Assembly: GCA_016711225.1 (NCBI GenBank)
Contig: JADJTK010000008.1
Location: forward strand, 62,001 to 126,000
Length of the DNA: 64,000 nucleotides
DNA from: Opitutaceae bacterium
Lineage (GTDB): Bacteria > Verrucomicrobiota > Verrucomicrobiia > Opitutales > Opitutaceae
Direction: 5' to 3'
The notes below the pieces were generated by a model. The model had not been told where the DNA came from. It saw only the letters and a list, made by a program, of their open reading frames with translations, and ran no database searches. Made by a program: the position numbers and the translations under genes. Below, piece after piece: positions 28,099-37,345 of this stretch; the stretch's first letter is position 1, and every line of letters starts with the position of its first letter.

Positions 28099-29730
28099 TC
28101 AGATCTCCCAATTCGGCGCGTACACTGGGCAGGTCATCCCCGTCGACTCGACGGTGAGCACACAGATGTCGTCGTCGAACTGCTCGCGGCCGCTGAAACC
28201 GCGCACCGCCTCGACAACCTTCTCGATCAGCACCTTTCCGGGCAATTCCCCATGGCGCCTGCTCAACGCGATCAACCGCTCCTGGCCAAAAAGCTCTCCG
28301 CTGCTATCGGCCGCCTCGAGCACGCCGTCGGTGTAGCCGAGCAGCACATCCCCCACGCCGAATTCGCACTCATGGCGGGTGAAGGCGAAGCCGTCCACCA
28401 AGCCCGTCGCCGGTTCCGGATCGGCGTTACTCAACGCGACCACGGTGCCCGTAGCCCGGCGCAACAGCAACGGCGGCGGATGCCCGGCGTTGGCATAGGA
28501 AAGGCGATGCAGCTCGGTGTCGATCACCCCGCAGAACACCGTGGCAAACACAGGTTGCCCGGTCTGCTGGAAGATCGGCATGAAGCCGCGGTTGATCTCG
28601 GCGAGCACCTGTGCGGGGTTCTCCGTACGCTCGTCGAGCTCGCCCACAAGCCCGCGGATGAGTGCGGTGAGCAGGCCGGCGCGCACCCCGTGCCCCATCA
28701 CATCGCAGATCAACACCACGCACTGCGTGTCAGAAAGTTGGACTATATCGAAGAAGTCGCCGCCCAGACTTGCCGCCGGCAAGTAGCGATGCGCAAAACG
28801 CAGCGCACTCACCTCGACCGGCACCCCTCGCGGGAACACCGGGTAGGTCTGGGTGAGGAATACATTCTGGATCTGGCAGGCCATGCGCAGATCTGTCTCC
28901 ATCTCGATCGACCGGTCCCGCAGCTCCTCCTCGACCCGCTTACGCGCGGTGATGTCGTGGCTGATCCCGACCAACCCGATGAGCTGCCCACGCAGATCGT
29001 GCAACGGCACCTTGGTGGTCATCGCCCAGCGCCGCTGCCCGTCCGGCAACAGCTCCATACTCTCGCGATTGATGATCGGAGGACCTCCCGCCAACACGCG
29101 ATGATCCTCCACCATCGACTGTTCGCCCCGCGCATTCGCGCGAAAATCGAGGATCGTGTGCCCGAGCGCCTCCTCCTGGGATCCGACCCCGATCATCTTC
29201 TGATGAGCGCTGTTATTGAGCAGGTAACGCCCAAGCTTGTCCTTCACGAAGACCCGGCTTGGCAGGTGGTCGATGATTGTGCGCAGCAGCGTGCGCTCCT
29301 GTTTGAGTCGCTCCTCCACCTGCTTGGTCTCGGTGTGGTCACGGGTCAGGCCGAAGGTCCCGATAATTCGTCCCGACAAATCGCGCCACGGCAACTTGGT
29401 GGCCGAGCCCCAGCCGACATGCCCATCCTTGAGCTCAAGCCGCTCGATCTGCCCGAGCGAGGGCTCCCCGGTGCGCATGATCTCCAGCTCGGTCTGCCGT
29501 GCGAGTTGGGCATGTGCCGGAGCGAAGTAGTCGAGATCAGTCTTTCCCACCATCTCCGCCGGAGACGCTGCACCGAGCCAATGCGCCTGAGCGCTGTTCA
29601 CTCGCACAAAACGACTCTCCACGTCCTTGAAATAGATACGATCCGGGATCGTTTCCATCAACGAATGCAGTATCTCCGGCGCGAGTGCGTCGGTTGTACC
29701 ATTCACTGGCGTGGTGTCGGGGGCGGGCAT
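28099..29730 (-). CDS. PAS-PAS-PP2C (SpoIIE-type) serine phosphatase
   Basis: A 543-residue cytoplasmic sensor phosphatase. PAS domain 1 (about residues 20-135) and PAS domain 2 (about 150-270) each begin with a DRIYFKD or SRVFVKD-like strand. The SpoIIE/PP2C domain follows: SLGGDFFDIVQL, VLICDVMGHGVRAGLLTALI, YANAGHPPPLL and DVLLGYTDGVLEA hold the metal-binding aspartates. Such proteins act on anti-sigma-factor antagonists; no STAS or RsbW gene is adjacent. I start it at the ATG at 29730, since the upstream 44 codons are low quality. Confidence 0.88.
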   Translation of the reverse strand: MPAPDTTPVNGTTDALAPEILHSLMETIPDRIYFKDVESRFVRVNSAQAHWLGAASPAEMVGKTDLDYFAPAHAQLARQTELEIMRTGEPSLGQIERLELKDGHVGWGSATKLPWRDLSGRIIGTFGLTRDHTETKQVEERLKQERTLLRTIIDHLPSRVFVKDKLGRYLLNNSAHQKMIGVGSQEEALGHTILDFRANARGEQSMVEDHRVLAGGPPIINRESMELLPDGQRRWAMTTKVPLHDLRGQLIGLVGISHDITARKRVEEELRDRSIEMETDLRMACQIQNVFLTQTYPVFPRGVPVEVSALRFAHRYLPAASLGGDFFDIVQLSDTQCVVLICDVMGHGVRAGLLTALIRGLVGELDERTENPAQVLAEINRGFMPIFQQTGQPVFATVFCGVIDTELHRLSYANAGHPPPLLLRRATGTVVALSNADPEPATGLVDGFAFTRHECEFGVGDVLLGYTDGVLEAADSSGELFGQERLIALSRRHGELPGKVLIEKVVEAVRGFSGREQFDDDICVLTVESTGMTCPVYAPNWEI

Positions 29731-29916
29731 GCGGGAGCGCGAACCTATGGCCCCCCACGCCCGGGGCAATCCGATCCTGTCGACAAAGGCGCAACTGTCT
29801 CGATGGAGGCCCAAGCAGTCCCGGCCTCGGCCAAATGAGGCGAGTCCGGGCCGAAACTCCACGATTTCTCCGGCCCCGACCGTACAGAAATTGGCGAAAC
29901 CCCAGTCGAAGACGGT

Positions 29917-30873
29917 CTACTCCCTGGATTTGGCCTTACCGGTGGGGCGCAGCGCCCTCGCCAACTGCGCCCTGACCTCGGCGAAATCCGCCGGCGGCGG
30001 CGCCCGTAGGTCCAGCGGTTGCCCGGTGACCGGGTGGGTGATCACGAGATGCTCGGCGTGGAGCATCACCCGGGGGATCGCCACCGGCACGCTCGCCTCA
30101 CGGAAACCGTAAACGGCGTCGCCGAGCAACGGATGCCCGAGGTGGGAAAGGTGCACGCGAATCTGGTGGGTACGCCCGGTGTAAATCCGACAGCGGACCA
30201 GCGCGGCCCGTGGGGCCCAGGTCTCCACCAGGCTCCAGTCCGTTCGCGCCGCCCGGCCGCCACTAGCCACGGCTTTCATCCGATGGCGCTGGGTGGGATG
30301 CCGCGCGATGGCCTTGTCGATGCACCCTGCTCCCTGCTTGGGCACACCGGACACCAAGGCGAGATACTCCTTCACGACGTCGCGCCGGGCGAAGGCAGCG
30401 GTGAGCGCCCGATGCGCGGCATCGTGCTTGGCCACCAGGATCACGCCAGAGGTGCCTCGATCCAGGCGGTGCACAATTCCCGGCCGCTCCACCCCGCCGA
30501 TACCGCTGAGCTGCCCGCGGCAATGGGCCAGCAGCGCATGCACCAGAGTGTCCTCGCCCGTTCCCGCGCCGGGATGCACGACCATGCCGGCGGCTTTGTC
30601 GACGGCCAGCAGGTGTTCGTCCTCGAAAAGAATCGCCAACGGAATCTCAACCGCGCGCAGTTCAGCCGGTCGCGTCTCCGGCAGGGCGAACACAAGCATG
30701 TCGCCTGAGCTCACCGACTGCTTCCGCAGGACCGGTGTGCCGGCCAGGGTCACCAGGCCAGCATCAAACGCCCGTTGGAGGGCCGCACGGCTGTGTTCGG
30801 AAAAATGCGCCGCAAGCACCTTGTCGGCACGCTCGCGGCAGACCCCCGCGGGTACAATGAACTCGGTCGACAC
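29917..30873 (-). CDS. RluA/RluD-family 23S rRNA pseudouridine synthase
   Basis: A 318-residue enzyme. An S4-like N-terminal domain (RADKVLAAHFSEHSRAALQRAF...VTLAGTPV) precedes the catalytic domain with HRLDRGTSG (catalytic Asp) and YTGRTHQIRVHLSHLGHPLLGD. Domain order fits RluD more than RluC. It lies 17 bp downstream of the SPFH-protein gene on the same strand, so may be co-transcribed. Confidence 0.92.
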   Translation of the reverse strand: MSTEFIVPAGVCRERADKVLAAHFSEHSRAALQRAFDAGLVTLAGTPVLRKQSVSSGDMLVFALPETRPAELRAVEIPLAILFEDEHLLAVDKAAGMVVHPGAGTGEDTLVHALLAHCRGQLSGIGGVERPGIVHRLDRGTSGVILVAKHDAAHRALTAAFARRDVVKEYLALVSGVPKQGAGCIDKAIARHPTQRHRMKAVASGGRAARTDWSLVETWAPRAALVRCRIYTGRTHQIRVHLSHLGHPLLGDAVYGFREASVPVAIPRVMLHAEHLVITHPVTGQPLDLRAPPPADFAEVRAQLARALRPTGKAKSRE

Positions 30874-30890
30874 GCGGGCAGTGGCTGGGG

Positions 30891-32546
30891 TTACTTCGCC
30901 GCCGGTTTGGCCGTGAGTTGCTGGCGCAGAATCGTGGCGGTGAGTGCATCGCTCATGCCGCTCTCAGTGCCGCCGGAGCCACCCTGCACCAGCACCTCGG
31001 GAGTGATGCGGATCTGCCCCTCCTTCACTAGACGCAGGCTTTCGAGCAGTGTGACGCCTTCCTTGCCAATGGCGGAGGCCAGCAGGTCGTAGCTCTGCTT
31101 GCGAGCCTCGGCCGTGATTCGAATCTGCTCAGCCTCACCCTTGGCGCTCTCGATCTGCGCCTTGGCGCGCTCAATGGAAGTCTTCACCGCAAACTCGGCC
31201 TCGACGAGTTGCTTCTGCTGGTCGGCCTCCTCGCGGGAACGGATGAACTGCTGGCGGGCAACCTCGGCCTGTTGCTGTTGCTGGTAGGTCGCGCGCTGGT
31301 TGCTGGCGACCTCCTTGTCGGTTTGTGTGAGCAGGAGCTTCTGGCCGGCATCGGTGGAGTCGAGCCCGATGGCGCCGATGAAGGCGCCATGGACGGTCAG
31401 ATTGTGGGGACGCAGCCCGCTTTCCACCAGCGTCGAAGTCATCGTCTCCACATGACTACGCCGGGCGACGTACTCCAACGCCCCCAGCGTTTCGGCGACA
31501 TTGCGCAGCGCAGCGCGGGCGGTGGGCAACACGAGGCGAGCCTCGAGGATCTCGAGCTCTTCGTCCTCCTGCTCATCCTTCATCACCCGGTCCGGGTCGC
31601 CCAACAGCGCAACCAGATACGGGGCGTTCTCCGCCGCCACCGAAAGCGAGAGCCGCACATCCACCGGAAAAGTGAATCCGTCCTTTGAGCGCACGCTGAT
31701 CGAGTAGTCGCTATTGGCTTGGTGCGCCTTGCGGTCGCCCGGGAGTGGCGCGGCGCGGTCGACGCGCTGGTAGGTATAGACGCGTTGCGTCGTCTTCACT
31801 TTGACCACCTGAAAGGCGTCCGGATGCAGATTGTAGGCGCCAGGCAACAGCGGTTGGCGCCAGATGCCGCGGAATCCCTGCGGCACCAACTCAACGCCGG
31901 CCGTACCCACCGTGACCTTTTCCGGGCCCGTGTAGCTCTCCCCGGCATTGGCTTTCACCACCGCCACCTCACCGGCCGCCACGAGGGTGACCGGTTTCAT
32001 CTCCACTTTGAACAGCCGCGGATTGATCCGATAATTGCCGGGTGTGAGCACCGAGAGCTGGGGGCCGCGGAAGCCGATACCGCCCGCGAGAAACTTGGTG
32101 CCATCGAGCATGTCGTCGGCAGATTTCCAGGCCGGGGCGAAGACGGTACCACCGGGCAGCACTTGGCCGTCGAGCGCCGTGACGACGCCGATCTGGCCGT
32201 TGGGCACCATGACCGTGCCGACCTTCTCCACCTCGTAGGACCAGGGCCAGTAACCGAAATGCCAACCCGGCCCAAGCACCTTGGCCTGCGGGCCCTTCTG
32301 CCCAGCCACCGCCACGATATGGCCGGCAGGCAACTCGGCCCCCAAGGTTCGCACGACAATACCGGTCTGGTCGGAGGATACATAAACCGCCGAGGCGATG
32401 ATGAAGGCTGCGGCTCCGAGAAGGATGGCTGCCAGCCCAGCGCTGCCCAGCGTCGCCCGCTGGGCTGGTGAGCCGGAGGCGGCTCGCACGACGAGTGCAA
32501 TCAAGCCGCCGAAGAGGAGAAAAGAGCCGATGACGAGTGCAGACAT
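30891..32546 (-). CDS. Flotillin/SPFH-domain membrane protein (full length)
   Basis: A 551-residue protein with two N-terminal hydrophobic segments (residues 5-25 and 35-57). Then come a beta module of about 75 residues (GQIGVVTALDGQVLPGGTVF ... PGNYRINPRLF), an SPFH/band-7 domain (residues about 230-400) and a C-terminal coiled coil rich in Gln and Glu (residues about 400-520). It is expected to form large membrane-associated assemblies. The gene directly upstream encodes a paralogue that lacks the coiled coil. Confidence 0.82.
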   Translation of the reverse strand: MSALVIGSFLLFGGLIALVVRAASGSPAQRATLGSAGLAAILLGAAAFIIASAVYVSSDQTGIVVRTLGAELPAGHIVAVAGQKGPQAKVLGPGWHFGYWPWSYEVEKVGTVMVPNGQIGVVTALDGQVLPGGTVFAPAWKSADDMLDGTKFLAGGIGFRGPQLSVLTPGNYRINPRLFKVEMKPVTLVAAGEVAVVKANAGESYTGPEKVTVGTAGVELVPQGFRGIWRQPLLPGAYNLHPDAFQVVKVKTTQRVYTYQRVDRAAPLPGDRKAHQANSDYSISVRSKDGFTFPVDVRLSLSVAAENAPYLVALLGDPDRVMKDEQEDEELEILEARLVLPTARAALRNVAETLGALEYVARRSHVETMTSTLVESGLRPHNLTVHGAFIGAIGLDSTDAGQKLLLTQTDKEVASNQRATYQQQQQAEVARQQFIRSREEADQQKQLVEAEFAVKTSIERAKAQIESAKGEAEQIRITAEARKQSYDLLASAIGKEGVTLLESLRLVKEGQIRITPEVLVQGGSGGTESGMSDALTATILRQQLTAKPAAK

Positions 32547-32671
32547 GGTGTCGAGGGGTTGAGGTTGGACGAGCGCCGCGAACCCTAAGGACGCTCCCGC
32601 CAGGATCCAAGCGAATCGTGGTTACACTCCGGGGGAATCTTTGCGGCCGGGCCGGTCGGCGTGAGCAGGGG

Positions 32672-34075
32672 CTACTTACCGGCCCCGGTGGAGTCGAGCC
32701 GGATGGCGCCAAGCGACGCTCCGAGGTAGGTGATCTTGAAGGGGGCTAATTCGCTCTCCACCAGTGTCGAAGTCCGCGTCTCCACATGACTGCGCTGGGC
32801 GACATATTCCAGTGCCCCGAGCGTCTCGGCGACATTGCGCAACGCGGCACGCGCGGTGGGCAACACGAGGCGAGCCTCGAGGATCTCAAGCTCTTCGTCC
32901 TCCTGCTCGTCCTTCATCACCCGGTCGGGATCGCCCAGCAGCGCGACAAGGGACGGCGCGTTCTCGGCTGCCACGGTGAGCGAGAGACTCAACTCGACCG
33001 CCAACGTGACTCGATCCTTCGAACGAACCATGATCGAGCTGTCGTCGGTGCCGCCTTTTCCGGTGCCGCGAGCGACGCCTCCGTAGGAATACACGCGCGC
33101 AGTGGTCTTGACCCGGATGACTTGGCACGCGTCGGGATTCATCCTGTAGGTTCCCGGTGGAAGCGGTTGGCGCCAAATGCCGCAGAATCCCTGCGGCACC
33201 AAATCCTCGCCGTTAACGTTGAGCATCTCGCCCCCGGTGTAGCGCTCGACACCGCGGGCCTTCACCACCCCCACCTCTCCTGCCGCCACCTCTTGGGCGG
33301 GGTACAACTCCAGCTTGAAGAGCGGGCTGGTGCGATAGGTCCCTGGAAGAAGCACCGTAAGCTGGGCACCACGAAAACCCGCACCGGCCAGAAATCTGTT
33401 GGCATCGAGCATCTCAGCCGCGCTTCGCCATATCGGCGCGAACAGCACACCGCGGGGCAACGCTTCACCGTCGAGCGCATGGACCACGCCCATCTGCCCA
33501 TCCGGGACGACAAAGGTGTCCGGACGCAGCTCCATCTTGAAGAGCCGCGGATGGATGCGGTAGCGACCAGAGGGAAGCGTCGTCAGCTGCACCCCGCAGT
33601 AACCGCCCCCATCCGCGACGAAGGCAGGGGCATCAAGCATGCCGGCCACCGACGACCAGGCCGGAGCCAGAAGACGACCACGGGGCAAGGCCTGGCCGTC
33701 CAAGGCCGTGACCACGCCGATCTGGCCGTGGGGAACATCGAGCAGGCCAAACCTCTCGACCGCCCGGCTCCAGGGCCAGTATCCGAAATGCCAACCGGGC
33801 CCGAGCAGCGCTGCCTGCGGCCCCCGCTCCCCCTCGCGGGCCACAACCCGGCCCGCCGCCGGCTCGGTGCCAAACCGACAAACCACCAAGCCGGATTGAT
33901 CCGCAGGAATGTGGACCACCCCGGATAGCCCGCAGGCCACAAGGCCCGGCAAGACACCGGCCCAGGCCACCCGGCCGAGGATGGCGCGCCGCGTCGGCGA
34001 GCCGGAGGCGGCGCGCACGCCCATGGCAATCAAGCTGCCGAGGAGTAATAGAGAACCGATGACGAGGGCGGGCAT
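32672..34075 (-). CDS. SPFH-domain paralogue, truncated and with a duplicated beta module
   Basis: A 467-residue paralogue of the downstream SPFH protein. N-terminal membrane segments are kept. The beta module seen once in the neighbour occurs twice here (GQIGVVTALDGQALPRG, then GQMGVVHALDGEALPRG), encoded at about 33310-33745. The SPFH domain is retained, and a stretch around LLGDPDRVMKDEQEDEELEIL is almost identical to the neighbour at DNA level. The protein stops at LDSTGAGK, exactly where the neighbour enters its coiled coil, so about 150 residues are missing. ATG at 34075 matches the neighbour's start. Confidence 0.75.
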   Translation of the reverse strand: MPALVIGSLLLLGSLIAMGVRAASGSPTRRAILGRVAWAGVLPGLVACGLSGVVHIPADQSGLVVCRFGTEPAAGRVVAREGERGPQAALLGPGWHFGYWPWSRAVERFGLLDVPHGQIGVVTALDGQALPRGRLLAPAWSSVAGMLDAPAFVADGGGYCGVQLTTLPSGRYRIHPRLFKMELRPDTFVVPDGQMGVVHALDGEALPRGVLFAPIWRSAAEMLDANRFLAGAGFRGAQLTVLLPGTYRTSPLFKLELYPAQEVAAGEVGVVKARGVERYTGGEMLNVNGEDLVPQGFCGIWRQPLPPGTYRMNPDACQVIRVKTTARVYSYGGVARGTGKGGTDDSSIMVRSKDRVTLAVELSLSLTVAAENAPSLVALLGDPDRVMKDEQEDEELEILEARLVLPTARAALRNVAETLGALEYVAQRSHVETRTSTLVESELAPFKITYLGASLGAIRLDSTGAGK

Positions 34076-34768
34076 GGGGCCGAGCGGGACAAGCGGCACG
34101 CGCACCACGGCGCGCCACCGGCAGAGCGGAACAGCGCGGCCCGAAACGGTCAACCTTCAGGCTCCGCCCCCGCCGCGGATCCGCAGGCGCGGGTGCGCCG
34201 CCACCGGTCCCTCCCCTGTCCATACCCCTCCAAACGGCGCGCCCAAACAGCGTGAACCAGTGGCCGGCGGCCTCGTCCTTCTGTCTTCCCTGCCTCGCCG
34301 CGGGCCCCTTTACGCACGATTCCACGCGATCCGCGGCCGCCCCGGATCCACGGCCCGATGGATCCCCGGCCAACGAGCCGGCCGCCGGACCGGGGCGCCC
34401 CTCCTCCCTCCGCCGCCCCCCCGGATCCGCCCCGCCGCAGCGTCACCACTATCAGGAACAAAAATGGGTCTTCCGCTCGTGCCGCGGCCCGGCCACGGCA
34501 CGAATTTCGGCCCGCTTGCGCGAACCAGCGCTCCGGCCGGCGCGCCCGGCCGCGCCGCCCTCGGCGGCACCGAATCGGGCCCCGCTTCCGGCCTCATGCC
34601 GGCCCGGTGCCCACTACTTGGAGTCGAATTTAGGGCACCCCGCGGCGCAGATTTCCGCAAAACGCAACGAGAGGTATTTACTTTCTCCGCCGTTTCGTTC
34701 TTTCTGGCGGTGCCCCGGCCACGTTTTCGGCGGGGCAGTTAACCCTCAACCAAAGTATACATACGATC
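34076..34768. other. Gene-free interval upstream of the histone-like gene
   Basis: About 690 bp of very GC-rich sequence. Long frames exist on both strands, but they are Pro/Arg/Gly-rich, without motifs or start signals. The last 120 bp turn AT-rich and lead into the TATACAT element. Confidence 0.45.
34756..34762 (+). promoter_or_regulatory. Possible -10 element very close to the start codon
   Basis: TATACAT ends 6 nt before the ATG of the histone-like gene, which has no Shine-Dalgarno sequence. If used, transcription would begin at or next to the start codon. No good -35 is seen. Confidence 0.35.
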
Positions 34769-34864
34769 ATGGCTAAGAAATCACCCAAGGCTGTTGCAAA
34801 GAAACCGGCTGCCAAGAAGGCCGCCCCCGCTGCCAAGAAGCCGGCCGCCAAGAAGAAGAAGTAA
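34769..34864 (+). CDS. Very short histone H1-like lysine/alanine-rich protein
   Basis: A 31-residue peptide beginning MAKKSPKAVAKKPAAKK and ending in four lysines. It is built only of Lys, Ala, Pro plus single Met, Ser and Val, like the tails of bacterial H1-like and AlgP proteins, so nucleic-acid binding is likely. It is followed by two hairpins, the second a proper terminator, showing a dedicated short transcript. No ribosome-binding site precedes the ATG. Too short for automated callers, but the codon pattern and terminator support it. Confidence 0.7.
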   Translation: MAKKSPKAVAKKPAAKKAAPAAKKPAAKKKK

Positions 34865-34900
34865 CCGGTGTGCGCGCAGGTCGCGCACGACTGCTCTTTG

Positions 34901-34939
34901 AACCTGGCCCGGGGCTAGCGCCGCAGGCCGGGTTTTTTT
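34901..34939 (+). terminator. Intrinsic terminator of the histone-like gene
   Basis: A 9-bp stem (AACCTGGCC/GGCCGGGTT, one T-G pair) followed by TTTTTTT. A smaller TGCGCG/CGCGCA hairpin precedes it at about 34870-34887. Confidence 0.75.
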
Positions 34940-34969
34940 GTGCCCATTTTTCAGGTCCGCCCGCCCCGC

Positions 34970-35974
34970 TCACCCATCCCGTTCGAGCAAGGCCAGCTCC
35001 GCCAACGCGGCCTGCCGCACCGAGGCGGGCATTGTGCCGGCGAGAAACCCGTTGCGGGCGAACTGCACAAGCTCGCTCCGCGCAAACCCGGCCTCTCTCG
35101 CGAGTCCGACATACTCGTCGGTGAGGGTGTTGCCGAAGATCAGCGGATCATCGGTACTCACCGTGCAACGCACCCCGGCCTCGTGCAGGCGCCGGATCGG
35201 GTGCTCGCGCAGCGAGCGCGCTACTCCCAGTTTCACGTTGCTGATCGGGGTAATGTCGAGAGTCACCCCCTCGCGCACCAACAGCGCCACCACCGCCGGA
35301 TCGTCCACCGCACGCACGCCGTGCTGCACTCGCCGTACGCCAAGCCGCTCGACGGCCTCGCGGACATTGCCCGCTCCGCCGAACTCGCCGGCGTGGGCCT
35401 TGGTCTCCTTGTCGGCGTTGCGCGCGCGGCGCCAGACTTCGGAGGTCCACTCCTCGAGCGGCAGGCTCTCGTGTCCGTGGAGATCAAATCCGGCGAGCCA
35501 CTTCCACCGCAGCGCGTCGGCAATCACGGCGGGCATCGGACCGCTGTGGCAATCGCGCACCAGCCCAGCGAACACCCGCACCGTCATCCCGACAGGCACC
35601 GCCTCGAGAATTGCCTGCAGGATCTCGTCTCCCCGCGCCGGGATGAATTGCACGACCGGCAGGTGGAAGCTCGTTTCCACATAGCGGACATTCTGCTCGG
35701 CCAGCCGCCTGAACATGATGGCGGCGGCCTCGTGGTACCGCGCCGCCGAGGTGAACCACGGCGCGAGCAAACCGAGGATGAGCTGATCGAACTCTCCAAA
35801 ACTGCCGAAGCGGAACTCCGGCGCCCATGAGGCCGGCGGGCGCGCGAACTTCACCGGATCGAGCCGCTGCAGCAGCTCGTAAGGCAAGGCGCCCTCCAGG
35901 TGCAGATGCGTCTCCGTTTTCGGGAGCCGTTGAACGAAGGTCGGCAGTTCGCAGTCGTTGGCGGCAACAGGCAT
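34970..35974 (-). CDS. add: Adenosine deaminase family protein
   Basis: A 334-residue TIM-barrel metallohydrolase. Zinc ligands HLHLEG, the later HAGEFGG (catalytic Glu), the histidine in RVQHGVRA and STDDPLIF (Asp pair) are all present. It deaminates adenosine to inosine, or possibly adenine, which is a related activity in the family. ATG at 35974 is chosen; 81 upstream codons in frame are not conserved-looking. Not in an operon. Confidence 0.88.
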   Translation of the reverse strand: MPVAANDCELPTFVQRLPKTETHLHLEGALPYELLQRLDPVKFARPPASWAPEFRFGSFGEFDQLILGLLAPWFTSAARYHEAAAIMFRRLAEQNVRYVETSFHLPVVQFIPARGDEILQAILEAVPVGMTVRVFAGLVRDCHSGPMPAVIADALRWKWLAGFDLHGHESLPLEEWTSEVWRRARNADKETKAHAGEFGGAGNVREAVERLGVRRVQHGVRAVDDPAVVALLVREGVTLDITPISNVKLGVARSLREHPIRRLHEAGVRCTVSTDDPLIFGNTLTDEYVGLAREAGFARSELVQFARNGFLAGTMPASVRQAALAELALLERDG

Positions 35975-36365
35975 GGAGGGAAGTTGACCGTCCGCCACAC
36001 ACAAGTCCGCACGAATTTTCGCGCCATGGCCGTCGCCGGCCCCGTCGCCAAAACAACCGGCCCGCCCCATCAGGCAATCGAGCCCGTCGCGCGTGGTTTG
36101 TCCCGGCGACCCGAGAAGAATCCAGGGCCTCGGCGAGCGGCGCCCCTGCGAGCACCTGCGGGACCCGATCCGACAGTGCGTAACGCGGGCCGCACTCCCA
36201 GAAGGCAGCAACACCAAGGGGCTGACTGATTACGGTCGGGGTTCCGACAGCCGTCGGGGTGCCAGGGCCCGCTTCCGGACTTCGCCGCTGATGATCTGGC
36301 CCTTCGTTCTGGCCAATGCCGCCGCCATCGAGTAGTCATGAAACGGAGCCGCACTGCTTTCGACT
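35975..36365. other. Gene-free interval between add and an exported-protein gene
   Basis: About 390 bp with only short shadow frames. No hairpin or repeat stands out. It should contain the two divergent promoters. Confidence 0.35.
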
Positions 36366-37109
36366 ATGAAAACGACCTGCCTGATCCTCGCGGCCGCGCT
36401 GACGCTAGCCGCTCGTGCCACCGCCGCTGAGATCCCGTTGGCGGACAGGCGAGTGCTTCACGATGCCACGATCCGATCGCAGACCCCGCGCACAGTCATC
36501 ATCAAACACGAAGGTCGGCTCAGCTCCGTGGCGAAGAAACTGCTGCCGCCTGAGCTGCAGGCGCAGTACCCGGTCGATGAGGCCTCCGCCCTCACGGACG
36601 ACGCGCGGGAGGACCAGGCAGCCGAGGCGACGAGGGAAAGAGCTCGCGTGCACGAGGAACAGCGTGTGCTGAAGCAGGCCCTGTTGGCGGAGGCGGATGC
36701 AATCGAGCGAGCAGCCAACCAGGGCTCGGCCGAGAAGGCTGAACGGGAAAAGGAGCAGCAAGTGTTCCTCTCCCACCGACGTCAGGCGGAGCGCCTCATC
36801 ACTCACTATTTCAGGGCTCGCTCCGACAACGGCTTCAACTACTCGGCCTCGATCCGCAGCTTCAACCCCGTCAACGGCACCGCCGGCCCCTTCCTCGTCA
36901 CGGGAACCGTGACCATCACCAGTCGCCCCGCCAGTCATCGTCATGGATACTCGCGAGACTTCTACCAGTCGGAACCGGAAAGTCCCCATTACGTGCAAGG
37001 CAACTTCGACCGCGTGCCCCCCGAGCCCTTCACCACCGAAACGAAGGACTTCGAGTCGACCTATTTTGGCGACGGCCCGGAGCCGACGATCAGCGCGCCG
37101 GTGTACTGA
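36366..37109 (+). CDS. Exported protein of unknown function with charged helical middle
   Basis: A 247-residue protein with signal peptide (cleavage near residue 20, ATAAEI). Residues 25-65 resemble a short beta segment (LHDATIRSQTPRTVIIKHEG), as in other verrucomicrobial exported proteins. Residues 75-145 are a charged, coiled-coil-like helix rich in Glu, Arg and Ala. The rest is Ser/Tyr/Pro-rich with a histidine-tyrosine patch. No family recognised. Confidence 0.65.
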   Translation: MKTTCLILAAALTLAARATAAEIPLADRRVLHDATIRSQTPRTVIIKHEGRLSSVAKKLLPPELQAQYPVDEASALTDDAREDQAAEATRERARVHEEQRVLKQALLAEADAIERAANQGSAEKAEREKEQQVFLSHRRQAERLITHYFRARSDNGFNYSASIRSFNPVNGTAGPFLVTGTVTITSRPASHRHGYSRDFYQSEPESPHYVQGNFDRVPPEPFTTETKDFESTYFGDGPEPTISAPVY

Positions 37110-37146
37110 AGGGCTGCCTGCAGCGCAACGCCTGCAACCGCTTACG

Positions 37147-37315
37147 TTACTTGACCGGCGTGAAGTCGGCTCCGGCGAGCAGGGCCAGTTCGCTCGGTCC
37201 GAGAAACTTCGGTCCGCGACGGAGGACCACATCAAGCACCGCCTTGCCGCGGGCGAACACCTCGCGCAGCCGCACCCGCATGCGGCAGCCCAACGGCGCG
37301 GCGGCGCCGAACGCT
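37147..37315 (-). pseudogene. C-terminal fragment of a SanA-like protein
   Basis: The frame reads GAAAPLGCRMRVRLREVFA, continues with GKAVLDVVLRRGPKFLGP and ends at a normal stop. It aligns closely with the C-terminus of the SanA homologue at 38.6-39.3 kb (AAAVPLGWRIRVRLREVLARG...). An in-frame stop precedes it and no N-terminal part exists. It lies directly after the MFS gene and is probably left from a tandem duplication of the sanA-MFS unit. Confidence 0.6.
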
Positions 37316-37345
37316 CAATCCGCACCGCCCGGGGCGCGCCCGCCC

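Noticed and set aside
28252..29838. A 528-codon plus-strand frame over the PAS-PP2C gene
   Set aside because: Antisense shadow, Arg/His/Gln-rich without domain features.
33909..34742. A 277-codon plus-strand frame in the gap before the histone-like gene
   Set aside because: Pro/Arg/Thr-rich, half of it lies antisense to the SPFH paralogue, no conserved motif.
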